A DNA stretch of 47,550 nt, from assembly GCA_028824715.1 (NCBI GenBank), contig JAPPCV010000088.1, positions 1-47,550 of the forward strand, in the 5' to 3' direction. The notes below the pieces were generated by a model. The model was not told the origin of the DNA and did not search any database. It saw nothing but the letters and a program-made list of their open reading frames with translations. Origin of the DNA: Boseongicola sp. Lineage in GTDB: Bacteria; Pseudomonadota; Alphaproteobacteria; Rhodobacterales; Rhodobacteraceae. This document shows positions 16,756 to 25,062 of this stretch, piece after piece; position 1 is the first letter of the stretch, and every line of letters begins with the position of its first letter. The translations under genes and the position numbers were made by a program.

Positions 16756-17627
16756 GAAGCAACTCCGAAAGGCGCGTCAAGACGCTTGAGCTCTGGGCCG
16801 CCAGGATGCGTCGAAACGTCGTGGACATCTGCATGCAGCGGGGCGGCTATGCCGGGCAGGGCGTTGCGCTGTCGGATGTCGGGGCCTGCATCTACTTTGA
16901 CGAGATGCGGCCCGACGGAAAGGGGTGGTTTCACGACCGGTTCGTCAATTCGAACGGTCACGACACGATCATCAACTTCGCCGCAATGGCGGAGTTGGGC
17001 ACCTACACGATGGAGGAGCTGCGCACCATGGGCGCGGATGGCTCGCCCATCGACCAAAGCCCGATCGAGGGCGCACGCGGGTTCGAGATCACGTCGGGCT
17101 CCTTGGGCACCGGCGTGTCGCAAGCCGCCGGGATCGCCCTCGGCGAACGCAAGAAGGGGTCCGACAAGCGGATCATCTGCCTCCTTTCCGACGGAGAGCT
17201 GCACGAGGGCAGCGTCTGGGAAGCGTTCATGTTCGCGGCCCACTACAAGCTTTCGAACCTCGTCGTCATCATTGACAACAACGATCTCGGCGCGACCGGC
17301 AAGACCTCGGACGTCATGGCGGTCGAGCCGGTGAAGGCGAAGATGGAAGCCTTCGGTTTCCGAGCGCGGCAAATCAACGGCAACAGGATCCCCGAGGTTC
17401 TTGACGCCTTCGACGAGGCACGCGCCGTCAAGGACAAGCCATACGCGATGATCGCGGACACCAGGATCTTTGCGGGCATCAGCGTCTACAGGGAAGCGAT
17501 TCCCTTCGCGCACTTCGTTGGCAAGGACGGGCGCTGGGACACCGGATATCTCGATTGGGAGTCCGGGTGGCGGGAAATTCTCGAAACGATCGAACGACTG
17601 GAGGCCGAGTTGGCGGCGCTGGACTGA
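16752..17627 (+). CDS. transketolase, N-terminal (TPP-binding) subunit
   Basis: The 291-residue partner carries the TPP diphosphate/Mg site as SDGELHEGSVWEA, with the Asn ligand in IIDNNDLGATG, and the GSLGTGVSQAAGIALGE segment of transketolase N-halves. ATG 16752 overlaps the previous stop (ATGA), guaranteeing coupled synthesis. Split transketolases of this sort are found in catabolic operons for branched or unusual sugars, such as apulose-4-phosphate in apiose use; no kinase for such a substrate is present here. Confidence 0.9.
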   Translation: MRSNSERRVKTLELWAARMRRNVVDICMQRGGYAGQGVALSDVGACIYFDEMRPDGKGWFHDRFVNSNGHDTIINFAAMAELGTYTMEELRTMGADGSPIDQSPIEGARGFEITSGSLGTGVSQAAGIALGERKKGSDKRIICLLSDGELHEGSVWEAFMFAAHYKLSNLVVIIDNNDLGATGKTSDVMAVEPVKAKMEAFGFRARQINGNRIPEVLDAFDEARAVKDKPYAMIADTRIFAGISVYREAIPFAHFVGKDGRWDTGYLDWESGWREILETIERLEAELAALD

Positions 17628-17677
17628 GGGCGGCGCAGGCACGTTCGCCTGCGGCCGAGGCAATCCGAGAGGAAGGC

Positions 17678-18604
17678 ATGAAAGTACTGGTTACGGGAGC
17701 GACTGGATTCATCGGATCCTACCTGGTTCCTGCCTTGGCTGACCAGGGCAGCAACGTGGTCGCCACGGACATCGTTGCTGAACCGCGATGGATCACGTCA
17801 CGCGAGGGCGTCGAGTACCGGCGCGTGGACCTGTGCCGCGACCCGGATGTCCGAGAGCTCGTGTTTCAGGCCAGGCCCGACAAGGTCGTTCATCTGGCCG
17901 GACTGCTCTTCGAGGCGTGCGAGGAGGCTCCGTCCCGCGGCTTCCAGGTCAATCTCATGGCGACGCTCTCGTTGCTGGAGGCCTGCGTTGCCGGCGACGT
18001 CGCGCGTTTCGTGATGACGAGCTCGCCCTCGGTGTTTGGCCGAGGGCTTGCGGAGCCGGTCGCGGACGATGCCGAAAGGCTGCCCGAAACAGTGTACGGA
18101 CAAACCAAGCTCGCCTGCGAACACTTGCTGGACCGATACAGGCGGGTTCATGGACTCAGCGTCGGGGCCGTGCGCTTCCCCTGGGTCTATGGCCCCGGCC
18201 GGACAACGGGCCTCTCAGCCGAACATTCCTCGTTCCTTCTGGACGCAATCGCGCGCGACGAGACCGCAATTGTCCGGAATGCCGACCAGGTCGGCGACTG
18301 GCTCTATGTGAGGGACGCCATCAAGGCGCTGATTCTGTTGCTGGAATGCGACGACGATCCGCCAGTCACCTACAACATCGCGAGCGGCATCCATTCCGTC
18401 GCCGACGCCATGGCGGTTGCGCAGGAACTGTTTCCCGACGCTCGTGTGGAGATCCGAAAGGCGCCGGGCGCGGACTATCCCTATGCGTCCTCGTTCGATG
18501 ACACGCGGGCCAGGAAAAGGATCGGGTGGAACCCCGACTATTCGATCAGGCGAGGCTTCAAGGAGCATGTCGAGGAGGTGCGCAGGTCTTTGGCGGCGGC
18601 GTGA
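17678..18604 (+). CDS. NAD-dependent epimerase/dehydratase family protein
   Basis: The 308-residue extended SDR starts MKVLVTGATGFIGSYL, with the TGxxGxxG coenzyme loop right at the N-terminus. The catalytic YxxxK is VYGQTK and the serine/threonine lies in MTSSPSVFG. The sugar-proximal motif RFPWVYGPG follows. Members of the family epimerise, dehydrate or oxidise sugars, usually nucleotide-linked but also free acids (uronate dehydrogenase). Being within a catabolic operon argues for a free sugar or sugar acid. GGAAGG precedes ATG 17678. Confidence 0.87.
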   Translation: MKVLVTGATGFIGSYLVPALADQGSNVVATDIVAEPRWITSREGVEYRRVDLCRDPDVRELVFQARPDKVVHLAGLLFEACEEAPSRGFQVNLMATLSLLEACVAGDVARFVMTSSPSVFGRGLAEPVADDAERLPETVYGQTKLACEHLLDRYRRVHGLSVGAVRFPWVYGPGRTTGLSAEHSSFLLDAIARDETAIVRNADQVGDWLYVRDAIKALILLLECDDDPPVTYNIASGIHSVADAMAVAQELFPDARVEIRKAPGADYPYASSFDDTRARKRIGWNPDYSIRRGFKEHVEEVRRSLAAA

Positions 18605-18674
18605 TGCCTGCGGCCCAAGAAAACAAAGCGGATGAACGCTTGAGAGAAACCAGATCAACATAGAGGAGACTGAA

Positions 18675-19748
18675 ATGAAACCTTCCAACTGGATCAAGAC
18701 GCTTGCGGCTTCCGCGGCAGCCTCGGTGCTTCTGGCGCCGGTCGCGGTCGCCAAGGAGCTCAAGGTCGGCAGCTACGAGCCGGAAAGCCACTACCTGGTG
18801 GAGTTCGTCTACAAGCCCTACCTCAAGGAAATCACGCGGCGGACCAACGGGGAACTCACGTTCAAGTGGTTCCATGGCGGGACGCTGGTGAAGGCGCCGC
18901 AGACCGTTGAAGGCCTGAAATCCGGCCTCGTCGACCTTGTGGTCACGACGGGCATATTCACGCAGGAAAGCCTGTTCCCGACAACCCATGTCATGACCCT
19001 GCCGTTCCAGTTCGACAGCACGGTCGAGGCAAACCACGTCTTCCAGAAGATGTACCACGAAATCCCGGAGGTTCAGGCCGAGTTCGAGGGCCTTGTGCCG
19101 TTGGGCTTCCACGTGTCGGACTTCTTCAACCTGCACATCCACAAGGACGTCGAACCGGTACGGACGCTGGAAGACCTGCAGAAGCTGGAGATCGGGGCGT
19201 TTTCGAAGTCAGGCGTGACCTACAGCGAGCTGCTTGGCGCAACACCAAGGAACATCAAGCTGGAAGATATCTATGTCTCGCTCCAGCGCAAGGCCATCGA
19301 CGGCATCTGGTTCCCGACCGCGCCGTTGATCAAATGGAAGATGACCGACCATACCAGCAACCATTCGTTGGTTGGCGGCCCGTTCGTCATGATCCCGATG
19401 ACGATGTCGCAGGAAACCTGGGACAGCCTGACCGACGAGCAACGCGCGATCTTCCGCTCCATGGAAAACGAGCTCACGAACTTCACTGGCGCGATCGTGG
19501 ACAACCGCAGGGGATCCTCCGTGGCCAAGATGGAGGCACGCGGCGATGCCATCATCAGGCTGTCGCCGGAAGAGAAGGCCAAGTGGGTGGCGCAGACGAA
19601 GCCTGCCTATGACGCCTGGCTGGCCTTGATGGAAGAGAAGGGCAACGACGGTCCCGCCATTCTCGCAAGGGTGCAGGAGTTCACTGCCGAGTTCAAAGGC
19701 ATGGACTATACCTCGGCCGAGTGGTGGGGCGACAGCTGGCAGGAATGA
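18675..19748 (+). CDS. TRAP transporter substrate-binding protein (DctP family)
   Basis: The 357-residue periplasmic binding protein has an N-terminal signal peptide (KPSNWIKTLAASAAASVLLAPVAVA, cleaved before KELKVGSYEP). The body shows DctP hallmarks, including FKWFHGGTLV and KLEIGAFSKSG, where an arginine that contacts the substrate carboxylate is usual; the position equivalent to that arginine is not obvious here, so the ligand may not be a simple carboxylate. GAGGAG lies before ATG 18675. It supplies the fused permease downstream. Confidence 0.88.
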   Translation: MKPSNWIKTLAASAAASVLLAPVAVAKELKVGSYEPESHYLVEFVYKPYLKEITRRTNGELTFKWFHGGTLVKAPQTVEGLKSGLVDLVVTTGIFTQESLFPTTHVMTLPFQFDSTVEANHVFQKMYHEIPEVQAEFEGLVPLGFHVSDFFNLHIHKDVEPVRTLEDLQKLEIGAFSKSGVTYSELLGATPRNIKLEDIYVSLQRKAIDGIWFPTAPLIKWKMTDHTSNHSLVGGPFVMIPMTMSQETWDSLTDEQRAIFRSMENELTNFTGAIVDNRRGSSVAKMEARGDAIIRLSPEEKAKWVAQTKPAYDAWLALMEEKGNDGPAILARVQEFTAEFKGMDYTSAEWWGDSWQE

Positions 19749-19771
19749 CGGTCCGCCGCCCTTGCGACCAT

Positions 19772-19861
19772 GCCTGACCGACGCGTCAGGCCGGAGCGGA
19801 CCATTAAGGCCCGTCGTCACTCGCCCGTGCCGGAAGAGTGACGGGAGGGATGGTCCGCTCC
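19772..19861 (+). promoter_or_regulatory. double hairpin between TRAP binding-protein and permease genes
   Basis: Two structures follow the binding-protein stop. The first (19772-19791) is a 7-bp stem GCCTGAC/GTCAGGC with a six-base loop. The second is larger: GGAGCGGACCAT (19793-19804) pairs perfectly with ATGGTCCGCTCC (19850-19861), and inside it CCCGTCGTCACTC (19810-19822) pairs with GAGTGACGGG (19836-19845) except for a three-base bulge. No U-run follows. The placement parallels the hairpin at 3181-3208 and suggests message protection or partial termination between binding protein and permease. Confidence 0.75.
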
Positions 19862-19955
19862 GCGCGACACGCTTCGGATCCGGCAGGTTGCGGGCTGAAC
19901 GGGGTCGAAGTCGTCCCGATGACGCTGCATCAGGACGCGCTTGAAGGAGGAAGTG

Positions 19956-21974
19956 ATGGCCAATCATGAGTCCGGCTCTGGCAGCCTTCTTGATGTCCAG
20001 GGCCATGCCCCCGGCGAGCCGTCGCCGCCCGAGGTTCCGGGTGATGCATTCGCCGTGATCGCCCGGTCGATGCACGGGCTCCTGGACCCGGTCTGTCGCT
20101 ACCTTTGCTACGCCGCCGCCATCGTGACCCTTCTGATGGCCGTCGGAATGGTCGTGGACCTCGTCAGCCGCCTGGTGTTCCGCAATCCGCTGAACGGCAT
20201 GATCGAAATGCAGACGTTCATGCTGGTCATCATGGCGTTCTTCAGTGTCGCTTACACGATGCTGAAGAACCAGCACGTCGCGGTCGACCTGATCACGTCG
20301 GCGCTTCCTGACCACGTGAACAGCTTCCTGCAAGGCGTCTTCTGCATTTGGGGCGCGTTCATCTTCGGCGCCATGGGCTGGCTCAGCACGTCACGGGCGA
20401 TCGAGGCGTTCGAGAGAGAGGAGATTGCGGACATAACGCAACTGCCGTTCTGGGTTCTCTATGCCGCCGTCGCCCTGGGCACCTTCTTGCTGGCACTTGT
20501 CCTGTTCGCGGCCCTGTTCTCCCACCTGTCGGGCCTCTACCGGCACCACGAGGGCGGCGCGAGCTTCTGGATCACCTGCATCGCGGTCGCCGCGATTGCC
20601 GTCGTTGGCATGTTCTCCGCGGTCCTTCTGAAGGCGATGTTCGGCGAGCTTGGTTCGGCTGCAGTCGGGGGCGTCTATACTGCCCTGATGCTGATCATCC
20701 TGCTCTTGGGCTTTCCGGTCGGATTCTCGATGGCCTTCGTCGGCCTGACCGGACTGATGTACCTGATCGGCAGCGACGTCGCGTTCAACGTGACCAAGAC
20801 CAATACCTACGACGCGGTCGCGAACTACTTTTTCGTCGTCATTCCGTTCTTCCTGCTGATGGGCTTCCTGGTTCTCCACGCGGGCATCGGCGCGAAGCTC
20901 TTCAATGCTGGCATCAAGGTCTTTGGCCGCCTGCCCGGCGGCCTTGCGGTCGGGACGGTGGCAGGCTGCGGCGGGTTTGCCGCGATATGCGGCGAGAGCG
21001 TTGCCTCGGCAGCGACCATGGGGGCCGTCTCGATCCCGGAAATGAAGAAATACGACTACGACGATTCGCTCGCGACCGGTTCCGTGGCCGCAGGTGGCAC
21101 GCTGGGGATACTGATCCCGCCGAGCATCGGTTTCGTTGTCTACGGCATCATCACCGAGCAGTCGATCGGCAAGATGTTCATGGCCGGAATAATCCCTGGG
21201 CTCATCCTTGTCACGGGATTCGCCTTGGCGGTCTACGTCCAGTGCCTGGCCAACCCGAAGCTGGGACCGAAGTCGGAGAGGTTCACGCTGCGGGAGATCA
21301 TTTGGTCCATTGTTCAGATCTGGCCGGTAATGCTGCTGTTCGCGGCAGTGATCGGGGGAATATACTCGGGAATCCTCACGCCGTCCGAGGCAGGCGGGAT
21401 CGGTGCCAGCGGGGCGCTGCTGATCGCGCTCTTCGCACCGGGATTCAATCGGCACAAGCTCTTCGACGCGCTTCTCGAGGCAACCACGACAAGCGCGATG
21501 ATCTTCACCATCCTCATCGGCGTTGGACTTCTCGGGTACTTCGTGACCCTGACGGACATTCCGGTGTCGTTCGCCAATTTCCTCAAGGGGCTCGACGTGT
21601 CGCGCTACGTCATCTACGTGCTGATCCTGCTCCTTTACCTTGTCCTCGGCATGGTGATGAACATCATCCCGATGATGATGCTCACCCTGCCGGTGCTCTT
21701 CCCGACGGTGGTGGGCCTCGGCTTTGATCCGATCTGGTTCGGCGTCATCATGGTGATCATGATGGAGATGGGACAGATCACGCCACCCATCGGCATCAAC
21801 GTGTTCGTCATCCATGGCGTGGCCAAGAAGTATGACGTGTCGATGGCGACGATCTACCGTGGGATCATTCCGTTCGTCATCGTGGAGATCCTGGTGATCA
21901 TTCTCTTGACAATCTTCCCGGAGATCGCGCTTTGGCTGCCAAACTCGATGGATGTCCTGGCGCCACTGGACTGA
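19956..21974 (+). CDS. TRAP transporter fused permease (DctQ-DctM)
   Basis: The 672-residue membrane protein joins both TRAP permease subunits. Residues about 40-180 form the small four-helix DctQ domain (DPVCRYLCYAAAIVTLLM onward); from about residue 235 the large DctM domain begins (LMLIILLLGFPVGFSMAFVGL) and shows its signatures GGFAAICGESVASAATMG, LGILIPPSIGFVVYG and MGQITPPIGINVFV. ATG 19956 follows AAGGAGG. The fused form contrasts with the separate DctQ and DctM genes of the second TRAP system at 37425-39272. Confidence 0.92.
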   Translation: MANHESGSGSLLDVQGHAPGEPSPPEVPGDAFAVIARSMHGLLDPVCRYLCYAAAIVTLLMAVGMVVDLVSRLVFRNPLNGMIEMQTFMLVIMAFFSVAYTMLKNQHVAVDLITSALPDHVNSFLQGVFCIWGAFIFGAMGWLSTSRAIEAFEREEIADITQLPFWVLYAAVALGTFLLALVLFAALFSHLSGLYRHHEGGASFWITCIAVAAIAVVGMFSAVLLKAMFGELGSAAVGGVYTALMLIILLLGFPVGFSMAFVGLTGLMYLIGSDVAFNVTKTNTYDAVANYFFVVIPFFLLMGFLVLHAGIGAKLFNAGIKVFGRLPGGLAVGTVAGCGGFAAICGESVASAATMGAVSIPEMKKYDYDDSLATGSVAAGGTLGILIPPSIGFVVYGIITEQSIGKMFMAGIIPGLILVTGFALAVYVQCLANPKLGPKSERFTLREIIWSIVQIWPVMLLFAAVIGGIYSGILTPSEAGGIGASGALLIALFAPGFNRHKLFDALLEATTTSAMIFTILIGVGLLGYFVTLTDIPVSFANFLKGLDVSRYVIYVLILLLYLVLGMVMNIIPMMMLTLPVLFPTVVGLGFDPIWFGVIMVIMMEMGQITPPIGINVFVIHGVAKKYDVSMATIYRGIIPFVIVEILVIILLTIFPEIALWLPNSMDVLAPLD

Positions 21975-21986
21975 GGAACATTCCCG

Positions 21987-22781
21987 ATGGATGCAAACGA
22001 TTCCGCGCTTGGCATCTCCCTGGCTGGAACGAGAGCGGTGGTTTCCGCGGGCGCTGCGGGAATCGGGCGCTCGATCGCGGAAGCGCTGATCGGGGCCGGG
22101 GCGAGGGTTGCGGTCTTCGACGTGTCGCCGGACGCGGCGGCCGCCATGAAGGCTGCGCATCCCGAAGTTGTCGTCTCGGTTGCCGACGTGTCTGACCGTG
22201 CCAGCGTCGACGCCTTCTTCGGGCGGGTCTTGGATGCCTTCGGCGGTCTCGATGTCCTGGTGAACAACGCGGGCGTAGCGGGTCCGACCGCAAAGGTGGA
22301 GGACATTGATCCAGTCGACTGGGAGACCACGATCGCGATCAATCTCACCGGGCAGTTCTACTGCGCGCGCAAGGCGGCGCCTGCGCTCAAGGCTTCGCCG
22401 AACGGGTCGATCGTGAACATCGCCTCGGTCGCCGGTCGCCTGGGATATGCCAATCGTACGCCTTATGCCGCTTCGAAGTGGGCAATCGTCGGTTTCACAA
22501 AGAGCCTTGCAATCGAAATGGGTCCTGACGGGGTTCGCGTGAACGCAATCCTCCCCGGGATTGTCGAAGGCCCGCGCATGGATGCCGTGATCCAGGCGCG
22601 GGCCGACGCGACTGGCACCAGCCTTGACGAGGTGCGTGACGACTACATGGGCAAGATCTCCCTTCGACGGATGGTAAGCATGTCGGACGTCGCCAACATG
22701 GCGCTGTTCCTCTGCGCGCCGGCGGGCCGCAACATTTCCGGGCAGGCGCTGAGCGTTTGCGGCAACGTCGAATCCCTTTGA
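21987..22781 (+). CDS. SDR family oxidoreductase
   Basis: The 264-residue classical SDR has a slightly unusual coenzyme loop SAGAAGIGRSI (the first Thr-Gly replaced by Ser-Ala), the NNAGVAG motif, the catalytic serine in NIASVAGRLG and the YAASK pair. The C-terminus GQALSVCGNVESL resembles the D-xylonate/L-arabinose-type and 3-oxo-acid dehydrogenase groups loosely. It starts 12 bases after the TRAP permease, so it is in the same operon and probably acts on the imported compound. Confidence 0.87.
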   Translation: MDANDSALGISLAGTRAVVSAGAAGIGRSIAEALIGAGARVAVFDVSPDAAAAMKAAHPEVVVSVADVSDRASVDAFFGRVLDAFGGLDVLVNNAGVAGPTAKVEDIDPVDWETTIAINLTGQFYCARKAAPALKASPNGSIVNIASVAGRLGYANRTPYAASKWAIVGFTKSLAIEMGPDGVRVNAILPGIVEGPRMDAVIQARADATGTSLDEVRDDYMGKISLRRMVSMSDVANMALFLCAPAGRNISGQALSVCGNVESL

Positions 22782-22796
22782 AGCGGAACGGGTTCC

Positions 22797-23103
22797 ATGG
22801 CCTTGTCGAGAACTGTCTTCATCGCCTGCGCCGCAACGGGGGCGGTTCAAGCTCCCGCCGATTCGCCTTCGAATCTGTCTGGAACATCCTGGCGGCACGA
22901 CGCCGCCGGCCGACCCTCGCGACAAGGGTCGCGATCATGGCGGCAATGTTCGCGTCGGACCGGGAGACAGCGCATGCGCCGGCAAGGGCAGGCTCGCGAC
23001 GTCCAGCGCGGAACAGGTCCGGGTCATGCGGACGATTCTCGATAACCTGTCCATGGTGATCGCAATGCCGGAGGGGACGCGGGAGATCTTGCAGCCGAAA
23101 TGA
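22797..23103 (+). pseudogene. internally deleted BKACE (3-keto-5-aminohexanoate cleavage enzyme family) gene
   Basis: From ATG 22797 the N-terminus reads MALSRTVFIACAATGAVQAP, matching the first strand of beta-keto acid cleavage enzymes (DUF849). The C-terminus appears in another frame at about 22939-23103 as HGGNVRVG, GKGRLATSSAEQV and a final PEGTREIL.. before the TGA at 23101-23103. Intact enzymes have about 270-310 residues; only about 100 codons remain here and the metal-binding and catalytic core is gone. BKACE enzymes condense beta-keto acids with acetyl-CoA to give acetoacetate and another CoA ester, so the operon has lost such a step. Confidence 0.75.
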
Positions 23104-23165
23104 ACGGAGAAATTCCAGTCACCCAATCCGCACGTAGAGAGATTCACACATTCAAGGAGCACATC

Positions 23166-23948
23166 ATGTCCCACCAGAAACCCCTCTCCAACAAGACAGC
23201 GGTTGTCACGGGCGCAGGACGCGGCATCGGGCGCGCCATCGCGATCGGCTTTGCAAAGGCCGGCGCGGACGTGGCGATCCTTGCACGCACGCAGAGCGAA
23301 CTCAGCCAGGTGGCCGAAGCTGTCACGGGTCAGGGCGTTCGGTGTCACGTGGGCCCGGTCGATCTTGCCGACCCCGAGGCGACCGAGAAGGCATGCGCCG
23401 ATGTGGTTGCCAGCTTGGGCAAAGTCGACATCCTCGTGAACAACGCGGGCGTCGACCTGGAACTGGGACAGGTCGCGGACTCCGATCCGGAAAGGTGGTG
23501 GCGCGCGATCGAGATCAACGTTCGCGGGACCTATCTCGTCACGCGCTTCCTGCTCGAACACGTCAACGAAGGCGGGAAGATCATCAACATGTCGTCGGGC
23601 ATGGGCCTGCGCGCCGCGGCCCAGCAAAGCTCCTACACGGTGTCCAAGGCAGGCGTGCACATCTTCACCGAATGCCTCGCCAACGAGCTATGGCCGCGAA
23701 AGATCGACGTGAACAACGTGATCCCGGGGCCGGTCGCGACCGACATCTTCAATCGGGAAGGACGGCCGGAACGGTATACGCCGGAAGAGGTGCTCGAGAA
23801 GTTCAAGGATGAGTTGCCGCCCGGATTTCCGCCGCAGGAGCGGATCAAGCACCCGGACGAGGTGGCGGAACTCGCGGTGTTGATCGCGTCGCAACCTGTC
23901 GGCGGATCGACCGGACAGACCTTCTCGCTTGCGCGCCGGCCGTTCTGA
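23166..23948 (+). CDS. SDR family oxidoreductase
   Basis: The 260-residue classical SDR has TGAGRGIGRAI, the NNAGVD motif, a catalytic serine in NMSSGMG and the pair YTVSK. The C-terminal part ends in QTFSLARRPF rather than the common xDGG form. ATG 23166 follows CAAGGAG. It lies between the deleted BKACE remnant and a zinc alcohol dehydrogenase, within the GntR-controlled operon. Confidence 0.87.
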   Translation: MSHQKPLSNKTAVVTGAGRGIGRAIAIGFAKAGADVAILARTQSELSQVAEAVTGQGVRCHVGPVDLADPEATEKACADVVASLGKVDILVNNAGVDLELGQVADSDPERWWRAIEINVRGTYLVTRFLLEHVNEGGKIINMSSGMGLRAAAQQSSYTVSKAGVHIFTECLANELWPRKIDVNNVIPGPVATDIFNREGRPERYTPEEVLEKFKDELPPGFPPQERIKHPDEVAELAVLIASQPVGGSTGQTFSLARRPF

Positions 23949-23960
23949 GGATCTCTCTGG

Positions 23961-25055
23961 ATGAAGGCCGCCGTCCTCCTTGAACCCAACGCGCCGCTGC
24001 AAGTCGAGAACGTCTCCTTGCGCAAGCCCAGGTCGCGCGAGGTCCTGCTCAGAACGTCGTTCGCGGGAATCTGTCACACCGACCTGCACTACATGGAGGC
24101 GCGGACCCCGCATCCCATGCCTGTCGTTCTTGGGCATGAGTCTTCCGGCATCGTGGAAGTGGTCGGGGAGGAGGTCCGCTACGTCAGGCCCGGCGATCAC
24201 GTCGTGACCTGCCTGTCCGTCTTTTGCGGCACCTGCGAATATTGCACGACTGGGCGACCCGCGCTCTGCTTTGACCCGGAGGTCAAGTCGCCACCCGGCG
24301 TGTCCGACCGCTTGCAGTGGGACAAGTCTGGCCGGGTGCACACATTCATGAACCTGTCGTCCTTCGCGGAACAGATGCTGGTACATGAGAACGCGCTGGT
24401 AAAGGTCCGCGAAGACATGCCTCTCGATCGCGCTGCACTGGTCGGCTGCGCCGTGATGACCGGGTACGGCTCCGTGGTGAATGCGGCCAAGGTCGGGCCG
24501 GGTGATACGGTCGCCGTCATCGCCTGCGGCGGGGTCGGGATGGCAGCGGTGAATTCTGCGCGCATCGCCGGAGCCGAGAGGATCATCGCAATCGACGTGA
24601 ATGCCGACAAGCTGGAGCTGGCTCGCAAGCTGGGTGCGACCGACATCGTGGACCCAAAGGATGGTGACACTGTCGAACAAGTCATGGAGTTGACCGGCAG
24701 CGGCGTGGATCACGCCCTGGATTGTCTCGGCTCGAAGCGCACAGCCGAAGACGCCTTCAAGATGCTGGCATTCGATGGCACGGCGACGCTGGTCGGACTG
24801 TTCCACGAGGGCGAGACGATTGAGCTGACCGGGTCCGACTTCCTGCGCGAGCGCAAGGTCCAGGGTTCGCTTCTCGGCTCGAACCGCTTCCGCGTGGACA
24901 TGCCCCGAATCATCGAGCTGTACATGCAGGGTCGCATGAACCTCGATGCGCTCGTCTCGCGGAAAATCCGGCTGGAGGACATCAACGACGGGTTTGCAGC
25001 CGTGCGGGACGGCAAGGTCCTGAGGAGCCTGATAGATTTCGGGATGTCTGAATGA
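23961..25055 (+). CDS. zinc-dependent alcohol dehydrogenase (class III-like MDR)
   Basis: The 364-residue medium-chain alcohol dehydrogenase keeps both zinc sites: catalytic Cys in GICHTDLHY with GHESSG and the later Cys in LVGCAVMTGYG, and structural cysteines in CLSVFCGTCEYCTTGRPALC. The coenzyme loop is ACGGVGMAAV, followed by an aspartate (IAIDVN) that indicates NAD. It resembles the class III/NDMA-type alcohol dehydrogenases. The gene ends only seven bases from the convergent aldehyde dehydrogenase; the two enzymes could act in series, alcohol to aldehyde to acid. Confidence 0.9.
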   Translation: MKAAVLLEPNAPLQVENVSLRKPRSREVLLRTSFAGICHTDLHYMEARTPHPMPVVLGHESSGIVEVVGEEVRYVRPGDHVVTCLSVFCGTCEYCTTGRPALCFDPEVKSPPGVSDRLQWDKSGRVHTFMNLSSFAEQMLVHENALVKVREDMPLDRAALVGCAVMTGYGSVVNAAKVGPGDTVAVIACGGVGMAAVNSARIAGAERIIAIDVNADKLELARKLGATDIVDPKDGDTVEQVMELTGSGVDHALDCLGSKRTAEDAFKMLAFDGTATLVGLFHEGETIELTGSDFLRERKVQGSLLGSNRFRVDMPRIIELYMQGRMNLDALVSRKIRLEDINDGFAAVRDGKVLRSLIDFGMSE

Positions 25056-25062
25056 CGGCGCC

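Noticed and set aside
15808-17627. Assignment as apulose-4-phosphate transketolase (apiose pathway)
   Set aside because: The split form fits, but no apulose kinase or apiose isomerase or dehydrogenase marker occurs in the operon, so the specific name is not supported.
20391-22925. 844-codon open frame on the minus strand
   Set aside because: It is antisense to the TRAP permease and an SDR, is dominated by Arg, Asp and His as expected from reversed GC-rich membrane-protein codons, and has no family motif.
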